A stretch of DNA of 64,000 bases from Malacoplasma muris (GTDB taxonomy: Bacteria > Bacillota_I > Bacilli_A > Mycoplasmatales > Mycoplasmoidaceae): assembly GCF_046774425.1 (NCBI RefSeq), contig NZ_CP177248.1, positions 930,001-994,000 on the forward strand, read 5' to 3'. Made by a program: the position numbers and the translations under genes. Positions 10,314 to 23,927 of this stretch are shown one piece after another (within the stretch, counting starts at the first letter, position 1; each line of letters starts with the position of its first letter). The notes below the pieces were generated by a model that was given only the letters and a program-made list of their open reading frames with translations, was not told where the DNA came from and ran no database searches.

Positions 10314-11150
10314 TTAGATAATATTTTTTTTAAGTTGTAAAGCATTAAAAAGATCTTTTGAACTTATTCCATACTTATATCCAACCATTTTACATGCAAT
10401 TTTTTCAGAATTATTTTTGTTCACAAGCTTTTTAACCTCCATTATATAATCATTAATATTGATTATTTCTTTTTTATTTTCATTATAGTTATTATCAATA
10501 ACTATAACAAACTCACCTCTTAAATCTATTTCTTTTATTATTTTGTTAATATTACCACGGTAAATGGTTTCATTTGATTTAGTTAATTCCTTTGCAACAA
10601 TTAATTTAACATCATCTGAAAAAACCTCTTTAATATTTTTTAAAGTTTCAATTATCCTGTGAACAGATTCATAAATTATAATTGTTGTTTGAAATTCTTT
10701 AATTTTAACAAGTTCAAAAAGTGCTTTATTTTTTTTACTATTTAGAAAACCAAAAAAATAAAAATTATTAGTACTAAATCCACTAATAACTAAAGCATGC
10801 ATTAATGCGCTAGGACCATTTACTATTTCTATTGAAATATTATTATTTATAGCAAAATTAATTAAACAAAATCCAGGATCACTAATAGTAGGATATCCTG
10901 CATCACTTACAAGGCAAATTTCAAATTCATTTTGCAATTTAATTTTTTCCACAACTTCTTTTTCATTAAATCCATTAAGTGATATAAATTTTTTATTAAT
11001 TAAATTAATATCTAATAAAGTTAATAGTTTTTTTATAACCCTAGTATCCTCACAATAAATAACTTTTATTTTATTTAATATTTCTATTGCTCTTTTTGAA
11101 ATCTCATTAATATTTCCAATTGGTGTTGCAACTACATATATTTTTTTCAT
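10314..11150 (-). CDS. rsmI: 16S rRNA (cytidine-1402-2'-O)-methyltransferase RsmI
   Basis: SAM-dependent tetrapyrrole-methylase family enzyme that 2'-O-methylates C1402 in the decoding centre of 16S rRNA. N-terminal ATPIGNINEISKRAIEIL, then CEDTRVIKKLL, SDAGYPTISDPG and NGPSALMHALVISGFSTNNF are the family signatures in the expected order. The length of 278 aa is normal. A farther upstream ATG would add 11 residues and overlap the previous gene; I prefer the ATG directly before the conserved KKIYVVATPIGN. It starts 7 nt after the flavoprotein stop, within the rpmF-to-metG run of genes. Confidence 0.93.
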   Translation of the reverse strand: MKKIYVVATPIGNINEISKRAIEILNKIKVIYCEDTRVIKKLLTLLDINLINKKFISLNGFNEKEVVEKIKLQNEFEICLVSDAGYPTISDPGFCLINFAINNNISIEIVNGPSALMHALVISGFSTNNFYFFGFLNSKKNKALFELVKIKEFQTTIIIYESVHRIIETLKNIKEVFSDDVKLIVAKELTKSNETIYRGNINKIIKEIDLRGEFVIVIDNNYNENKKEIININDYIMEVKKLVNKNNSEKIACKMVGYKYGISSKDLFNALQLKKNII

Positions 11151-11157
11151 AAATAAA

Positions 11158-12120
11158 TTATCATTCAAGTCTATTTTTAGCAATAAATCAAGCTACAGCT
11201 GTAGCTTCCCCGCATGCTGTAACAATTGTATTTGCTTTTGCATTATATGATGAGCTACTACCAATAGCAAAAACATTTTTTACATTTGTTTTTTGATTTT
11301 GATTTACTATAAATTTATTCATTTCATTTTTATTTAAATTGTTAAAAAATTCAATATCACATTCATTTATTTTTTGACCATATTGTACAATTAAAAAATC
11401 ATAGTTCAATTTAAAAGTTTTCTCATTATCTTTATGCTTAATAATTAAATGTTCCTTTGTGGCTTCAATTATTTCATAATTTAAAAATTGTTGTACATTA
11501 TTTTCTTTTAACCTGTCTATTCCTGTATTTTGAGCTCTATATTCATCTCTTCTATGAACAATTGCTATATTATTTGTGATTGAATTATCAGCAAAATAAT
11601 TTGCTCAATCCACAGCAGAGTCACCACCACCTAAAATAACTATTCTTTTATTTTTATAAATTCCACTATTATGATCAACAGTATAATGAGTATTATCAAA
11701 TTCTATTATTTCATTATTTACTTCAAGTTTGTTTGGTAAAAATGCGCCTATACCTGTAGCAATTACAATATATTCTGCCTCTATTATCACATTATTTGTA
11801 ATAATAATAAATTTATTATTTTCATTTTTTTCTATTGATTCAACTTTTGTAGATAAATAAATATTAGGTGTCCCATATTTTGATAACTGAGTATACAAAT
11901 TTGTAATAATGTCTTTTGCCAATATTCCATAATTTGCTGGAAAATCATAAACTGGTTTATTAGGATACAATTGGGTCAATTGCCCACCAATAAAAGGATT
12001 TTCTTCAATAATACAATTTGAAAATTTAAAAAAATTTAATTGTGATGCTGCAAATAAACCAGCAGGTCCAGCACCAATAATAGCTACTTTTACATTGTCA
12101 TTTTTTCTATTCAAGTTCAT
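11158..12120 (-). CDS. FNR2-type flavoprotein (thioredoxin-reductase-like, no CxxC)
   Basis: A pyridine nucleotide-disulfide oxidoreductase fold protein of 320 aa. The FAD site is VAIIGAGPAGLFAASQ, with IGGQLTQLYPNKPVYDFPA just after. The NADPH site is IVILGGGDSAVDWA, with HRRDEYRA following. The C-terminal FAD motif is KNVFAIGSSS. The CxxC active site of thioredoxin reductase is missing, and the order of motifs matches ferredoxin/flavodoxin-NADP reductase type 2 (YumC-like). It would pass electrons from NADPH to a small redox carrier. The start with GGAG 7 nt upstream is chosen over an ATG four codons earlier. A UGA Trp lies directly after GGGDSAVD and the last codon is also UGA Trp. Confidence 0.85.
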
Positions 12121-12159
12121 AATATGCTCCATAACATTATTATTAAATTATAAATAAAA

Positions 12160-12189
12160 TAATCACTATTATTTACATAATAGTGATTA
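12160..12189 (-). terminator. Terminator overlapping the stop codon of the 60-aa membrane protein gene
   Basis: TAATAGTGATTA (12178-12189) pairs with TAATCACTATTA (12160-12171) across a 6-nt loop, followed by a U-rich stretch. The stop codon of the small gene is at the base of the 5' arm. The stem is mostly A-U, so it may be only partly effective; the flavoprotein gene starts 40 nt further on. Confidence 0.6.
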
Positions 12190-12369
12190 CAAAAATATAA
12201 TAAACAAACATCCAATAATAATACCAATCATTACACCAATAATAGTAAACATAATTGCTAGTAAAGAATTAAATCATCTATTTTTTGGATATGCTTTAAT
12301 TTTTTCAAAATTATTGTTATCTATTAACTTTGAAACATTATCAAATTTATTATTATTTTCATTTCCCAT
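12187..12369 (-). CDS. Small single-helix membrane protein, 60 aa
   Basis: A short hypothetical protein with a polar N-terminal 40 residues (start MGNENNNKFDNVSKL, ending AYPKNRWFN) and one strongly hydrophobic C-terminal helix (AIMFTIIGVMIGIIIGCLFI) that ends the protein. The topology is that of a tail-anchored protein. One UGA Trp sits just before the helix. It starts 6 nt after the rpmF stop, so it is co-transcribed with rpmF, and its stop codon lies in a terminator stem. I cannot assign a function; the spacing and a correct codon pattern argue that it is real. Confidence 0.6.
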
Positions 12370-12375
12370 ATAAAA

Positions 12376-12555
12376 CTAACTTTCTATAGCAAGAACACTT
12401 TTGTTTTTGTAATAACCACATGATTTACAAACTCTATGTGGTAAATTTTTCTTGCCACATTGCTTGCAAGCTACAAGTGTTGGTTCTTCTAAATGGTGGT
12501 GACTTCTTCTCATTCCTTTTCTTGAATGAGTTACTCTTCTTTGTTGCACTGCCAT
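12376..12555 (-). CDS. rpmF: Ribosomal protein bL32
   Basis: Large-subunit ribosomal protein L32, 59 aa. The N terminus MAVQQRRVTHSRKGMRRSHH is typical. The four zinc-ribbon cysteines are present (CKQCGKK and CKSCGYY), so this is the Zn-binding form. A strong Shine-Dalgarno sequence (GGAGG) lies 9 nt before the ATG. It is the first gene after the rRNA operon and apparently starts a new transcript. Confidence 0.96.
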   Translation of the reverse strand: MAVQQRRVTHSRKGMRRSHHHLEEPTLVACKQCGKKNLPHRVCKSCGYYKNKSVLAIES

Positions 12556-12620
12556 GTTAATTTACCTCCATTAGATATATTTTATAACTATAATTTAGTT
12601 TTATATTCATATAATTAAAA

Positions 12621-12639
12621 ATACCCAAAAATTGGGCAT
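12621..12639 (-). terminator. rRNA operon terminator
   Basis: AUGCCCAA pairs with UUGGGUAU across a UUU loop in the minus-strand transcript, followed by UUUUU. It begins about 6 nt after the 5S rRNA 3' end and should end the rRNA transcript. Confidence 0.85.
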
Positions 12640-12644
12640 CTTTA

Positions 12645-12751
12645 AAGCAGCATCTTCCTATTCTCGCTATTAACTACCTTCGGCTTCATAGTGCTTAACT
12701 TCTGTGTTCGGGATGGGAACAGGTGTTTCCACTACAATATTAACACTGCAT
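12645..12751 (-). rRNA. rrf: 5S ribosomal RNA
   Basis: The conserved 5S core is seen on the minus strand: the ACCTGTTCCCATCCCGAACA loop region, GAAGTTAAGC, and a GCAG/CTGC terminal pairing of the two ends. The ends are estimated to within a few bases from that helix. It lies 74 nt after the 23S gene in the usual 16S-23S-5S order. At about 107 nt it is slightly short, which is common in mollicutes. Confidence 0.92.
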
Positions 12752-12768
12752 CTTTTTGATAATTCTCT

Positions 12769-12785
12769 GAAAACTGAATATTATA
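12769..12785 (-). repeat. 23S rRNA processing stem, 3' arm
   Basis: This 17-nt segment is exactly complementary to 15751-15767 on the other side of the 23S gene. Beyond it the pairing continues with bulges (CAATCTTT and TTTAGTC facing AAAGATTG and GACTAAA). It is the expected RNase III substrate for release of pre-23S rRNA. Confidence 0.85.
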
Positions 12786-12824
12786 TTGAGCCAATCTTTC
12801 TTTTATTTAGTCAAAATTCAAAAT

Positions 12825-15706
<2,882 letters not shown>

Positions 15707-15750
15707 GTATCCTTATTCTATTATTAAATATGATTAGACTAAAAAGATTG

Positions 15751-15767
15751 TATAATATTCAGTTTTC
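15751..15767 (-). repeat. 23S rRNA processing stem, 5' arm
   Basis: Exact 17-nt complement of 12769-12785. It lies about 45 nt before the mature 23S 5' end and next to the leader box GTTCTTTGAAAACT. Confidence 0.85.
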
Positions 15768-15797
15768 AAAGAACTATCATGAGAGAAAATATCTCTC

Positions 15798-15815
15798 AAA
15801 ACTAAATAGAATCCG
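15798..15815 (-). repeat. 16S rRNA processing stem, 3' arm
   Basis: Exact 18-nt complement of 17446-17463, located about 110 nt after the 16S 3' end. The two arms bracket 16S rRNA and form the RNase III cleavage helix. Confidence 0.88.
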
Positions 15816-15926
15816 ACCAAAAAATAATTTTTTATTTAGGTTTATTTATTTTTTGGATTTCTATAAAAAGTACACAAATATTTAAAATATTCTAATATTT
15901 GTTAATTATCTAAAATTAACTCCGTT

Positions 15927-17443
<1,517 letters not shown>

Positions 17444-17445
17444 GA

Positions 17446-17463
17446 CGGATTCTATTTAGTTTT
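17446..17463 (-). repeat. 16S rRNA processing stem, 5' arm
   Basis: Exact 18-nt complement of 15798-15815, immediately upstream of mature 16S. It is preceded by the leader box AGTTCTTTGAAAACT, repeated in the 16S-23S spacer. Confidence 0.88.
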
Positions 17464-17502
17464 CAAAGAACTTTCTTGTTCGTGTTTTTCACAAACAATA
17501 TA

Positions 17503-17508
17503 ATTATA
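17503..17508 (-). promoter_or_regulatory. Probable -10 box of the rRNA operon
   Basis: TATAAT on the minus strand preceded by TGTG, about 60 nt before the 16S 5' end. It is downstream of the mtaB terminator, where the rRNA promoter must lie. The -35 region (TTCTTA at 17-nt spacing) is a poor match, so the -35 assignment is uncertain. Confidence 0.6.
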
Positions 17509-17548
17509 CACACTTTTTGAAAAATTAAGAAAAAAAATAAAAAAATTA

Positions 17549-17575
17549 CAATTAAGATTTTTTAATTCTAAATTG
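17549..17575 (-). terminator. Terminator after mtaB
   Basis: CAATTTAGA pairs with TCTTAATTG (one mismatch) across an A-rich loop, followed in the minus-strand transcript by TAATTTTTTTATTTTTTTT. It lies between the mtaB stop and the rRNA promoter and would end the efp-to-mtaB transcript. Confidence 0.6.
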
Positions 17576-17609
17576 CTCTTTTTTTATTTTAATAAATTCT
17601 AAATTAGTT

Positions 17610-18911
17610 TTATTTAATTAATTCACCATATAAACCATCATATATAATGTTTGTAATTTTAACTTTCAAAAGTTTGTTTTCTAAATTATCGTTAGATTTA
17701 ACATATACTCTACAGTATTCATTACTATAACCTGAGTAATATTCTTGATTTTCTGATTTTTTTTCAAATAAAACTTCAACACTAGTATTGAGAAATCTTT
17801 TAAGATTTATTCTTTTATTAATTAAACAATACTGTTGCACTTCTTTTATTCTATTATGTTTAATAGTATCATCTACAACATTTGGAATATAACTTGCTTT
17901 TGTTCCCTTTCGTGCTGAATACGGAAAAATATGCATATCATAAAGATTAATTTTATTTAGAAATTCTAGTGACTCTTTATGATTAATATCAGATTCTGTT
18001 GGAAAACCAACAATATAATCTGTGGTGAAATTTGTATTTGGAGATTTGCATCTTATTTTTTTAATTAAATCAAAAAATTGATTAGTTGTATACTTTCTAT
18101 TCATTTGATTTAATACTTTATCACTTCCTGATTGAAGACAAATATGCCAATGTTGGCAAAAACGTTTTTTGTTGGAAGTTATTAAATCAACAATTTCATC
18201 TGTTATTTGAAATGGTTCAACTGAAGATATTCTTACTCTAAAGTCTCCATTAAGTTTTGAAATTTGAAAAAGTAAATCATAGAAGTTGACACCATTTTCG
18301 TCATAATATCCTGCAGTGTTTACACCAGTTAATACAATTTCTTTAAAATTATTAGAAACTAAATTTTGTATTTGGTTGATTATTTTTGAACATAGTTGAG
18401 ATCTCTGCCTTCCTCTTGAAAAGGGTATAATACAATATGAACACATAAAATTACAACCATCTTGTATTTTTATAAATGCTCTAGTATTTTCTAAAAAAGT
18501 AAAATTTTCTTCATTTGATTCAAAAGATTTTTCAAGAAGTAAATTTTCAATTTTAACAATTCTTTCTTTATTTTTTAAATAAGATTGAATTAATTCAAAT
18601 ATATTATTTTTATATTTATTTCCTATTTGAATACTAATATTTAATTCTTTCATTAAATTTGGATTAATTTGTGACATACATCCAGCTACAACAATTATTG
18701 ATTCATTATTATTTTTATATGCTTTTCTTATAAAAAATTTAGATTTAGCATCCGCTTTATTTGTAACTGTACAAGTATTTATTATATAGATATCAGCTTT
18801 GGAATCAAATGGAACTTCTATTAATCCATGTGACAAAAGATCATTTTTAATTATATTTGACTCAAATAGATTTACTTTACATCCTAAAGTATGTATTGCA
18901 AATGTGTTCAT
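17610..18911 (-). CDS. mtaB: MtaB, tRNA t6A37 methylthiotransferase
   Basis: Radical-SAM methylthiotransferase that converts t6A to ms2t6A at position 37 of ANN-decoding tRNAs. The N-terminal UPF0004 domain supplies three cluster cysteines (LGCKVN, INTCTVTN, VAGCMSQ). The radical-SAM motif is CNFMCSYCIIPFSRGR (CxxxCxxC). A TRAM-like domain ends the protein (SVEVLFEKK onwards). At 433 aa it is full length. The LGCKVN start and the CIIPFSRGRQRS wording fit the MtaB/YqeV branch rather than MiaB. As in Bacillus, it is close to rsmE. It is the last gene of the transcript. Confidence 0.92.
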   Translation of the reverse strand: MNTFAIHTLGCKVNLFESNIIKNDLLSHGLIEVPFDSKADIYIINTCTVTNKADAKSKFFIRKAYKNNNESIIVVAGCMSQINPNLMKELNISIQIGNKYKNNIFELIQSYLKNKERIVKIENLLLEKSFESNEENFTFLENTRAFIKIQDGCNFMCSYCIIPFSRGRQRSQLCSKIINQIQNLVSNNFKEIVLTGVNTAGYYDENGVNFYDLLFQISKLNGDFRVRISSVEPFQITDEIVDLITSNKKRFCQHWHICLQSGSDKVLNQMNRKYTTNQFFDLIKKIRCKSPNTNFTTDYIVGFPTESDINHKESLEFLNKINLYDMHIFPYSARKGTKASYIPNVVDDTIKHNRIKEVQQYCLINKRINLKRFLNTSVEVLFEKKSENQEYYSGYSNEYCRVYVKSNDNLENKLLKVKITNIIYDGLYGELIK

Positions 18912-18924
18912 TAATAATCCTTTA

Positions 18925-19434
18925 TTATTTTTTATCTTCTACATTTTCTTGTTTGCCTTGACTTCTTCTGATCGCTAATTCAATTTTTATTCTTATTTTT
19001 GAATATGAATTCAATCCAGTAGATATTAATGAAAATAATATCACAACAGCAATAAGAATATATAGGTAATAAGATTTAATAATATTTGCTGTAAGTGAAG
19101 GAGCAAAAATAAACATTAATGAGGCAAATATAAAATTAAGCAATATAACTAAGCAAGAAAGATAATGCAAGTAGATTCATGTATGTTTAACATGAATTTT
19201 TATAAGTTTAAAATAATTTTGTTTATGAAACATAAATATTATTAATAAAATAATTGAAATAAATAAACAAATTACATATGGTAAAAAAAATAATGGATTT
19301 ATCACATAACCATTTGGTTGTTCTAAAATAATTTTTTTTGCATCTTGAATTATCAAAATACTTGAAACAACTATTCCAATAAAAAATATGATATTTGATA
19401 TTGTGAAAAAATATTCTAAAAATTTATTTTTCAT
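18925..19434 (-). CDS. Hypothetical four-helix membrane protein, 169 aa
   Basis: Four hydrophobic helices in two pairs: ISNIIFFIGIVVSSILII, FLPYVICLFISIILLIIF, LSCLVILLNFIFASLMFIF and YILIAVVILFSLIS. They are followed by a basic tail (KIRIKIELAIRRSQGKQ). The frame continues through a UGA Trp at the middle loop, joining what would otherwise look like two short genes. Its ATG overlaps the end of rsmE by 19 nt, so translation is likely coupled. No function is recognised. Confidence 0.72.
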
Positions 19435-20129
19435 TTTTTTTTATAATCCTCAATAATACAACTTACTAAATATAAACAAGCTGTTTCAGCTCTTAGTATT
19501 GTTTTAGTTAAAACAATGCTTGAGCACAAAGATGAAAGTTCATCTATTTCTTTACTTACGAAACCACCTTCAGGTCCAATAATTAATCCTATATTTTTAT
19601 TAAAATTTATTTTAACACTATCTAAATTATTTTGACACTCTTTTTCATTAGCAAATACAAAATTATTATTTTCTTTTATTTTTTCTACCAATTTTTTGTA
19701 TGTAATAGGAGCATTAATAATAATATTTTTATGTCGCTTACATTGTTTACAAGATTCTTTTGAAATTCTATTTAATCTTTCTAAATTGATCAACAAATTG
19801 CCTTGTGTTCTACTAAAAAAAACAGGTGTTATTGAATTAATGTTTAGTTCATTCATTTTTTCTACAACAAATTCAAATTCTTTTTTCTTTAATAAAGACA
19901 CATATAAATCAATTGGATATGTTTCTATAACATTATATTCTTTTATTGAATCAACAATTGCAATAAAAGGATTTAAAGATTTAATGATAGATGAAATCAA
20001 ATTATTATCTTGATCAATGCATTCAAGGTAATCACCAATTTTTTTTCTTAACACTTTTTTTATATGAAAAATATCTTCATCTGAAAAAAAAATTTTATTT
20101 TTAATTTTCTCCACATTAAATCTTTGCAT
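19416..20129 (-). CDS. rsmE: RsmE, 16S rRNA m3U1498 methyltransferase
   Basis: SPOUT-family enzyme that methylates N3 of U1498 in 16S rRNA. The C-terminal SAM knot is clear: IGLIIGPEGGFVSKEID, then LTKTILRAETACLYLVSCI. The central segment RTQGNLLINLERLNRISKESCKQCKR is the typical substrate region. A UGA near the end is Trp, and the true stop is a UAG five codons later; this makes the protein 237 aa and overlaps the next start. It begins 1 nt after the nusB stop. Confidence 0.93.
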
Positions 20130-20130
20130 A

Positions 20131-20556
20131 TTATTTCATAACCTTATCTAAAATAAAATTTATAAATTTATATGATGAATCTGTACCATATTTTTTAGAT
20201 GTAATTATGGCTTGATCTATTAATATTTTTTTATCAATTTTATGGACATTGTATTCACAAATTGCACTAAATATTATAGCCCTATCTACATAATCTAATC
20301 TATTTATCTTTCAAGTATCTTTTAAATTATCTTGCAATAATTTAAAATATTCTATTTTATTATTTATAAAATCTTTAACTATTGATAAAATATAGATGTC
20401 ATTTGGAAGTTCTTTTTCAATCTTTTTTTCAATATCTTTGTCATTTAGGAATTCATCTATTAATAATGAATATATAAATTTAAATACAACAACTCTTCTT
20501 TCCCATTGAGAAAGAGTATAGTTTTTATTTATTTTTTCTTTATTTTTAATTTTCAT
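20131..20556 (-). CDS. nusB: Transcription antitermination protein NusB
   Basis: All-helical RNA-binding protein of 141 aa that binds boxA with NusE (S10) and supports rRNA transcription and maturation. LSQWERRVVVFKFIYSLL matches the first family helix (R.aRe.a.q.LY). The conserved C-terminal helices include RLDYVDRAIIFSAICEY and ILIDQAIITSKKYGTDSSYKFIN, which carries the kFGt.dsy.fvN signature. The second half lies beyond a UGA Trp. The gene order efp, small gene, nusB matches the Firmicutes efp-yqhY-nusB cluster, which supports the call. Its ATG overlaps the previous stop by 11 nt. Confidence 0.92.
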
Positions 20557-20830
20557 AAGAAAAAGTTATTATTTTGTTATTGATTTGAAATTTATTTGAA
20601 AGAACAAAAATTAATTGTTCATATAAATTTTTTTCTTCCTGTCTTGACAGACAAATTTTTTTAGAAAAATGAACATTTATAAATTTTAAAGTATTTCTTT
20701 TAATATCAAAAGTAACATCAATGTTCTCTTTTGAATTTACATAATCTTTTATTATTGATAAAAAAGAATTCTTTAATAAATCTTTCTCAATAAAAATTCC
20801 ACCTAATTTATTTGAATAAACCTTAATCAT
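20546..20830 (-). CDS. Hypothetical 94-aa protein in the yqhY (Asp23-like) position
   Basis: A small soluble protein with a predicted mixed fold: KVYSNKLGGIFIEKDLLKN, then VTFDIKRNTLKFINVHFSKK, and a helix rich in Glu and Leu. In Bacillus the gene between efp and nusB is yqhY, an Asp23 (alkaline shock) family member. Length and the alternating strand pattern are compatible with a shortened Asp23 domain, but I see no decisive motif, so homology rests mainly on position. It overlaps nusB by 11 nt and follows efp by 21 nt. Confidence 0.6.
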   Translation of the reverse strand: MIKVYSNKLGGIFIEKDLLKNSFLSIIKDYVNSKENIDVTFDIKRNTLKFINVHFSKKICLSRQEEKNLYEQLIFVLSNKFQINNKIITFSYEN

Positions 20831-20851
20831 AAAATTACACCAAAAATAAAA

Positions 20852-21421
20852 CTATTTATTGTCTCTTCCAACATACGTTCCATTAGTAGTGTTTATAATG
20901 ACCTTTTCACCAGTTTTAATAAATTGTGGAACATCTAATTCATAACCAGTTGAAAGCCTTGCTTTTTTCAAAGCAGTTGTTACAGAGTTACCTTGAACAG
21001 CTTCTTCAGCAAATTCAATTTCCATAGTAACTTGATCTGGAAGATCAACACTCAAAATTTCTTCATTGTACTTTAAAACATTAACTTCCATACCATCAAC
21101 AATGAAATTTTTTTCTCATTCTAATTTTTTAACAGGAAATTCTACAGTTTCAAAAGTTTCGTTATCCATAAATATGTAATTTACACCTTCAGAATAAGAA
21201 AAAGTAGCTTTTACTTTTGATACTGGTGCTTGTTCTAACTTTTCACCTGTTAAAACTTCAGTAGTAATAGCTTGGGTTCTTAAATTTTTAACTTTACACT
21301 TAACTATACCTTCACGCATTGCTGTTTTATTAAATGAATTTTCTAAAACTAATAGCAAATTATTTTTATAAATAATTGTATTGCCACGTCTTAAATCTTT
21401 GGCATGAATAATTTGTGACAT
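20852..21421 (-). CDS. efp: Elongation factor P
   Basis: Translation factor that relieves ribosome stalling at polyproline, 189 aa with the usual three beta-barrel domains. The start is SQIIHAKDLRRGNTIIYKNN. The tip loop reads NSFNKTAMREG, with Lys32 at the modifiable position; the usual KPGKG loop is replaced by an unusual KTAMREG. The C-terminal signature is GYELDVPQFIKTGEKVIINT. A UGA Trp joins the first and second halves. It begins the transcript that runs through nusB and rsmE to mtaB. Confidence 0.95.
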
Positions 21422-21532
21422 ATATACCTCAAAAACACTAATATATAAATTTTATAAATTTTAAACTAATTTATCAACAACAAAACTATAAAATATATAT
21501 ATTATTGGTCTTTTTTGCAATTAAAAATAAAA

Positions 21533-21565
21533 AAATACAATCATTTAAAACAAATAATTGTATTT
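21533..21565 (-). terminator. Terminator of the coiled-coil operon
   Basis: AAATACAATTATTT faces AAATGATTGTATTT across a short loop, followed in the minus-strand transcript by a long U tract (TTTTTTTATTTTTA). It lies 7 nt after the stop of the last coiled-coil gene and separates it from efp. Confidence 0.8.
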
Positions 21566-21572
21566 ATATATA

Positions 21573-23903
21573 TTATTTTTCTAAGTCAGCTCTTGTAAGT
21601 TTTGGAGTAGAATGAGTTTTAATTTCAAAAAACAATTGTTGTTTTCTTTTCTTTTTAGGAGCCTCTAAAACAAATTTAACTTCTTCTTTTGGTTGAGGAG
21701 TAGTTTCAATTTTTTTAGGTTTTTCTTCAACTAATTGTGTAGCAATAGGTGCTTGTTGAACTGGAACTTCAGTTGCTACAGGAGTCTCTTCTAATTTCTT
21801 TCTATTAGCTTCAATCTCAGATAACAATCTAATTCTTTCTAATTCTAAAGTTTCTTCAATTTTTCTACGTTCAGCTTCGATTTTCTTTATTTCATCTGAA
21901 TAGTTAATATCTTGATAATTAGGTTTACTACTATATTTTTCTTCCATTAATTTATCAAGTTCTTTTCTTGCAAGTTCTTCTTCGATATCACTAGATTTAG
22001 ACTTTCTTAATTGAGATTCTAAATCATGAATCTTTCTATTAGTTTCTTCAATTTCTTTTTTAGTTTTTTCTTGGGCTGAAGATAAATCTTGCAATCTCAT
22101 TAATGCCTCTTTTATTGATTCATCAATGTTACTTAAAGTATTTTTATCACCACTTGTAGCAATTGTATCCTTAGTTTTTAATCTCTTAATTTCTTCTTCT
22201 TGTCTTGAAATTAAATTTTCTAAATCAAGAAGTTTTTGATTACTTTCTTGTCAAGCAGAACCAAAATTATTACTTTCTTTTTCGCTAGCAATCTTTTCAG
22301 CATCTTGTTTAATTAAATGTTGTGCATCACTACTAAAATTTGAAGAATTAAAATCATTGTTTATTTTATAATTATTAATTCTAGTAATTTTTGTACCTGG
22401 AATTGGTGTTGTTCCATTGTAATAATTATGTTTCATAAGTTCCTCATCAGTTAAATTTTCTCAATCTATACTATCTATATCATTAATAATGTTATCATTA
22501 TTTTTGAATATAAATTCATTATTTTGTGCATCTAAATTATTTTTAGATATTTCATCAAATAAATCATTTTTTAAATTATCATTTTCTTTAATTTGTTCTT
22601 TAAGTTGTGATTCTAATGCTGCAATTTTTTTGTTTGCTTGATCAAAGTATTTTTGTAATTCTTTGTCTTCAAAATTAGCATCATGAACTTCTTTTAAATT
22701 TGTATTTTCAATTTTTTTCTTATTTAATAAAGCAATTTTTTCTTTAACTAATTCTATTGCTTGTTTCTTAACTAATATTTCCATTTCATTGCTATTCAAA
22801 ATGTTTGATGGATTTATATCATATGCATTCTTGCTATCAGATCTTTCCTTGTAAATAAATTCATCATTAAAATTTTTGAAAGGCATTGTTTCTAAAATTT
22901 TTGAAATATCTACATCTTTATTTTTTAAAACTTCAGATAAAGTTTGTACCAAATTTTGTCTATCTTCAGATAGTAATTTAATTTGTCTATTTTGTTCATC
23001 TAATAAATATTCAAGATCGTTCATTTTATTATTATTTTCAAGTTGAAGTTTATAAACTTTTGAAACTTCTGATTCTTTTAATTGTCCTTCTTCGAATAGC
23101 CTTTCAATCAATTCATCATTTCTATCTTCAGAAAATAAATTATAGTCATGTATGTATTTTTCTACTTCTTCTTTAGCTATTTTTTTAGATTCATCTTTTA
23201 TGAAAGATTCAAGTTCTTCAATAGTATCAAATCTTGAGTCATAATATTTATAGTTAAATATTGAAGAATTTGTATCAAAATTCCCTTCTAATTTTGATAA
23301 TTCTGATATACGCTTATTAAAAGACTCTTCTAATGTTTCGTTAATTTCTTTTTGTCTTGCAATTTCTTCTTCAATTAAGTAAATTCTGTCTTGATTTTTT
23401 TGCAATTCTTCTTTGGCTTTTATTTCAAATTGAGTTAAATTATCAATTTTTTCTAATGTATCATAAATTGTTTCATCAAAATTTTTAATTGTTTGTTTAG
23501 TTGCATATTCTAGACGTGTTTCCATGTTAGAAATTTCTTCACTATATTTTTCCTCAATTAAATCAACTATTTTTTGTTCATCCACTGAAGGTATTGCACC
23601 ATTTTCTTTCAAATCACGTGTTAAATTTAAAGTCTCTTGTTTAATTAGATTTTTAACAAAAGATTGAATATTTTTTTGATTAGTTGCAATATCAGAAATA
23701 GCATTCCCATATTGCAATATAAAATCATTTAAATAATTTGTTTGCATTCTAAGTTTTTGGTCAATTTGAAGAAGTTTTTCTCCAGTTAATAAAATTACTT
23801 GTTGATGATATGGCAATTTTTTAAATTCAGGATTATTTTCTAGTTCAATAATTCTTTCACATTTTTCACTTATATCAAATTTAAAAATATCATTATTTTT
23901 CAT
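21573..23903 (-). CDS. Coiled-coil protein of the 18-kb array (gene 6 of 6), 776 aa
   Basis: An uncharacterised, soluble, mostly helical protein and the last gene of the array. Long heptad-rich stretches fill residues 1-430 and 540-700. The shared array signature occurs twice, near residues 290-322 (KMNDLEYLLDEQNRQIKLLS) and 555-578 (KLLDLENLISRQEEEIKRL, preceded by AW). Between them is a short aromatic, glycine-containing patch (HNYYNGTTPIPGTKITR, near 490). The C-terminal 90 residues are proline- and lysine-rich (PVATEVPVQQAPIATQ, then APKKKRKQQLF), unlike the rest. Two UGA Trp codons at otherwise misleading ends join three segments into one gene. The start has AGAGG upstream. A structural scaffold role is inferred. 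Confidence 0.8.
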
Positions 23904-23927
23904 AAAATACCTCTTTATATTTATTGC

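Larger units (their letters stand above)
15707..15926 (-). other. 16S-23S internal transcribed spacer, no tRNA
   Basis: A spacer of about 220 nt, A+T-rich, containing one arm of each of the two processing stems and a copy of the GTTCTTTGAAAACT leader box that also precedes 16S. There is no tRNA-Ile or tRNA-Ala gene, as is usual for mycoplasmas. Confidence 0.85.

Noticed and set aside
15707..15926. Possible tRNA genes in the 16S-23S spacer
   Set aside because: No cloverleaf, T-loop GTTCRANNC or CCA-compatible acceptor stem is present; the inverted repeats are rRNA processing stems.
21422..21572. Riboswitch or small RNA in the gap between the coiled-coil array and efp
   Set aside because: The gap holds one simple terminator hairpin and AT-rich sequence with no further conserved-looking structure.
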